The notes under the pieces: model-generated
What the model saw: the letters and a program-made list of their open reading frames with translations, nothing else
What the model was told of the DNA's origin: nothing
Databases searched by the model: none
NCBI GenBank assembly: GCA_041493035.1
Contig: JBGPYB010000131.1
Location: forward strand, 1 to 13,142
Source of the DNA: JBGPYB01 sp041493035
GTDB taxonomy: Bacteria > Acidobacteriota > Vicinamibacteria > Fen-336
Direction of reading: 5' to 3'
Length of the DNA stretch: 13,142 nt
Made by a program: the position numbers and the translations under genes
Shown here: positions 13,021 to 13,142 of the stretch, piece after piece
Layout: every line of letters begins with the position of its first letter
Numbering within the stretch: position 1 is the stretch's first letter

Positions 13021-13142
13021 TGTCGATTTTCAAAACCTAGGGACCCCTCTGGCCTGACTTTTTCATAAGCATTCCCCCCCTCGGGGCGTGGTTTTTCAGA
13101 ACCATTCCCCCCCTGTCGCGTGACCTATCGGCTATGACCCTC
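13021..13142. mobile_element. Putative left end of an IS21-like element, cut by the window edge
   Basis: The segment begins TGTCGATTTTCAAAACC and contains three degenerate direct repeats with an exact 33-bp period (13026, 13059, 13092), each starting with a T-run, then TCA, AA and a CCCCT tract. Copies 2 and 3 share 21 of 23 leading bases. A terminal TG and multiple transposase-binding repeats just inside the end are known for IS21-family ends and also for Tn7/Mu-type ends. No transposase gene is visible because the window stops. The family assignment is a guess from the pattern. Confidence 0.38.
13026..13124. repeat. Three-copy degenerate tandem repeat, 33-bp period
   Basis: Units start at 13026, 13059 and 13092. 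The second and third share TTTTTCANAANCATTCCCCC and then CCT. The first keeps TTTTCA, AACC, CCCCT and the closing GAC. The array is non-coding and reaches nearly to the window end. Confidence 0.75.

Noticed and set aside
12637..13033. Two minus-strand frames (70 and 108 codons) in the nrdJ upstream region
   Set aside because: They overlap each other in different frames. One starts with TTG and neither has a properly spaced ribosome-binding site. Composition is not protein-like and no family is recognised.
13026..13124. CRISPR array
   Set aside because: The units are contiguous and degenerate with a 33-bp period and no unique spacers, and no cas gene is visible.

Overview
The window is GC-rich, Gram-negative bacterial DNA and is almost entirely chromosomal housekeeping plus cell-envelope genes. 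A signal-peptide-bearing beta-barrel porin, a B12-dependent (class II) ribonucleotide reductase as the DNA-precursor enzyme, ABC-2 exporters with an 'MPIYEQ' type permease, and an exported protein of a type I associate with Acidobacteriota together suggest an uncultured Acidobacteriota-like lineage. That assignment is inference: there is no rRNA or other strong marker in the window.

Layout, left to right. (a) 135-2742, minus strand: a three-gene cassette read in the order GT2 glycosyltransferase, GT-C integral-membrane glycosyltransferase, DUF2064/CofC-like nucleotidyl/glycosyl-transferase-fold protein. Both junctions are ATGA overlaps. (b) 2743-2820: a short divergent promoter region. (c) 2821-3927, plus strand: an outer-membrane putative porin, apparently leaderless. 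(d) 3928-4052: a small repeat element with a strong hairpin, bracketed by a 22-bp direct repeat that duplicates the last codons of the porin. (e) 4053-9412, minus strand: one long co-directional gene set read in the order 51-aa small protein, degenerate transglutaminase-like protein, ABC ATPase 1, ABC-2 permease 1, ABC ATPase 2, ABC-2 permease 2, exported anchored protein. Most junctions overlap by 1-4 nt. (f) 9413-9710: intergenic, with a terminator-like hairpin and short repeats. (g) 9711-12470, minus strand: nrdJ, with a perfect-consensus sigma70 promoter about 100 nt upstream and a small upstream ORF overlapping its start. (h) 12605-13142: lower-GC non-coding DNA with hairpins, ending in a degenerate 33-bp tandem array that looks like the terminal binding-site array of an insertion element running off the right edge.

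How the genes work together. The GT cassette probably makes or modifies a polyprenol-linked or lipid-linked glycan: the GT2 would charge a lipid carrier and the GT-C would use it in the membrane. The 4053-9412 set looks like an envelope or export module with two complete ATPase/permease pairs that may act as one heteromeric or two sequential exporters. The porin and nrdJ appear to be independent transcription units.

I see no clearly new defence or mobile system. The best candidates for something undescribed are the operon pairing a small protein and a transglutaminase-fold protein that has apparently lost its catalytic Cys and His with a double ABC-2 exporter, the use of an apparent CTG start in that operon, and two repeat insertions that have changed or duplicated gene 3' ends (7671-7750 and 3906-4049).
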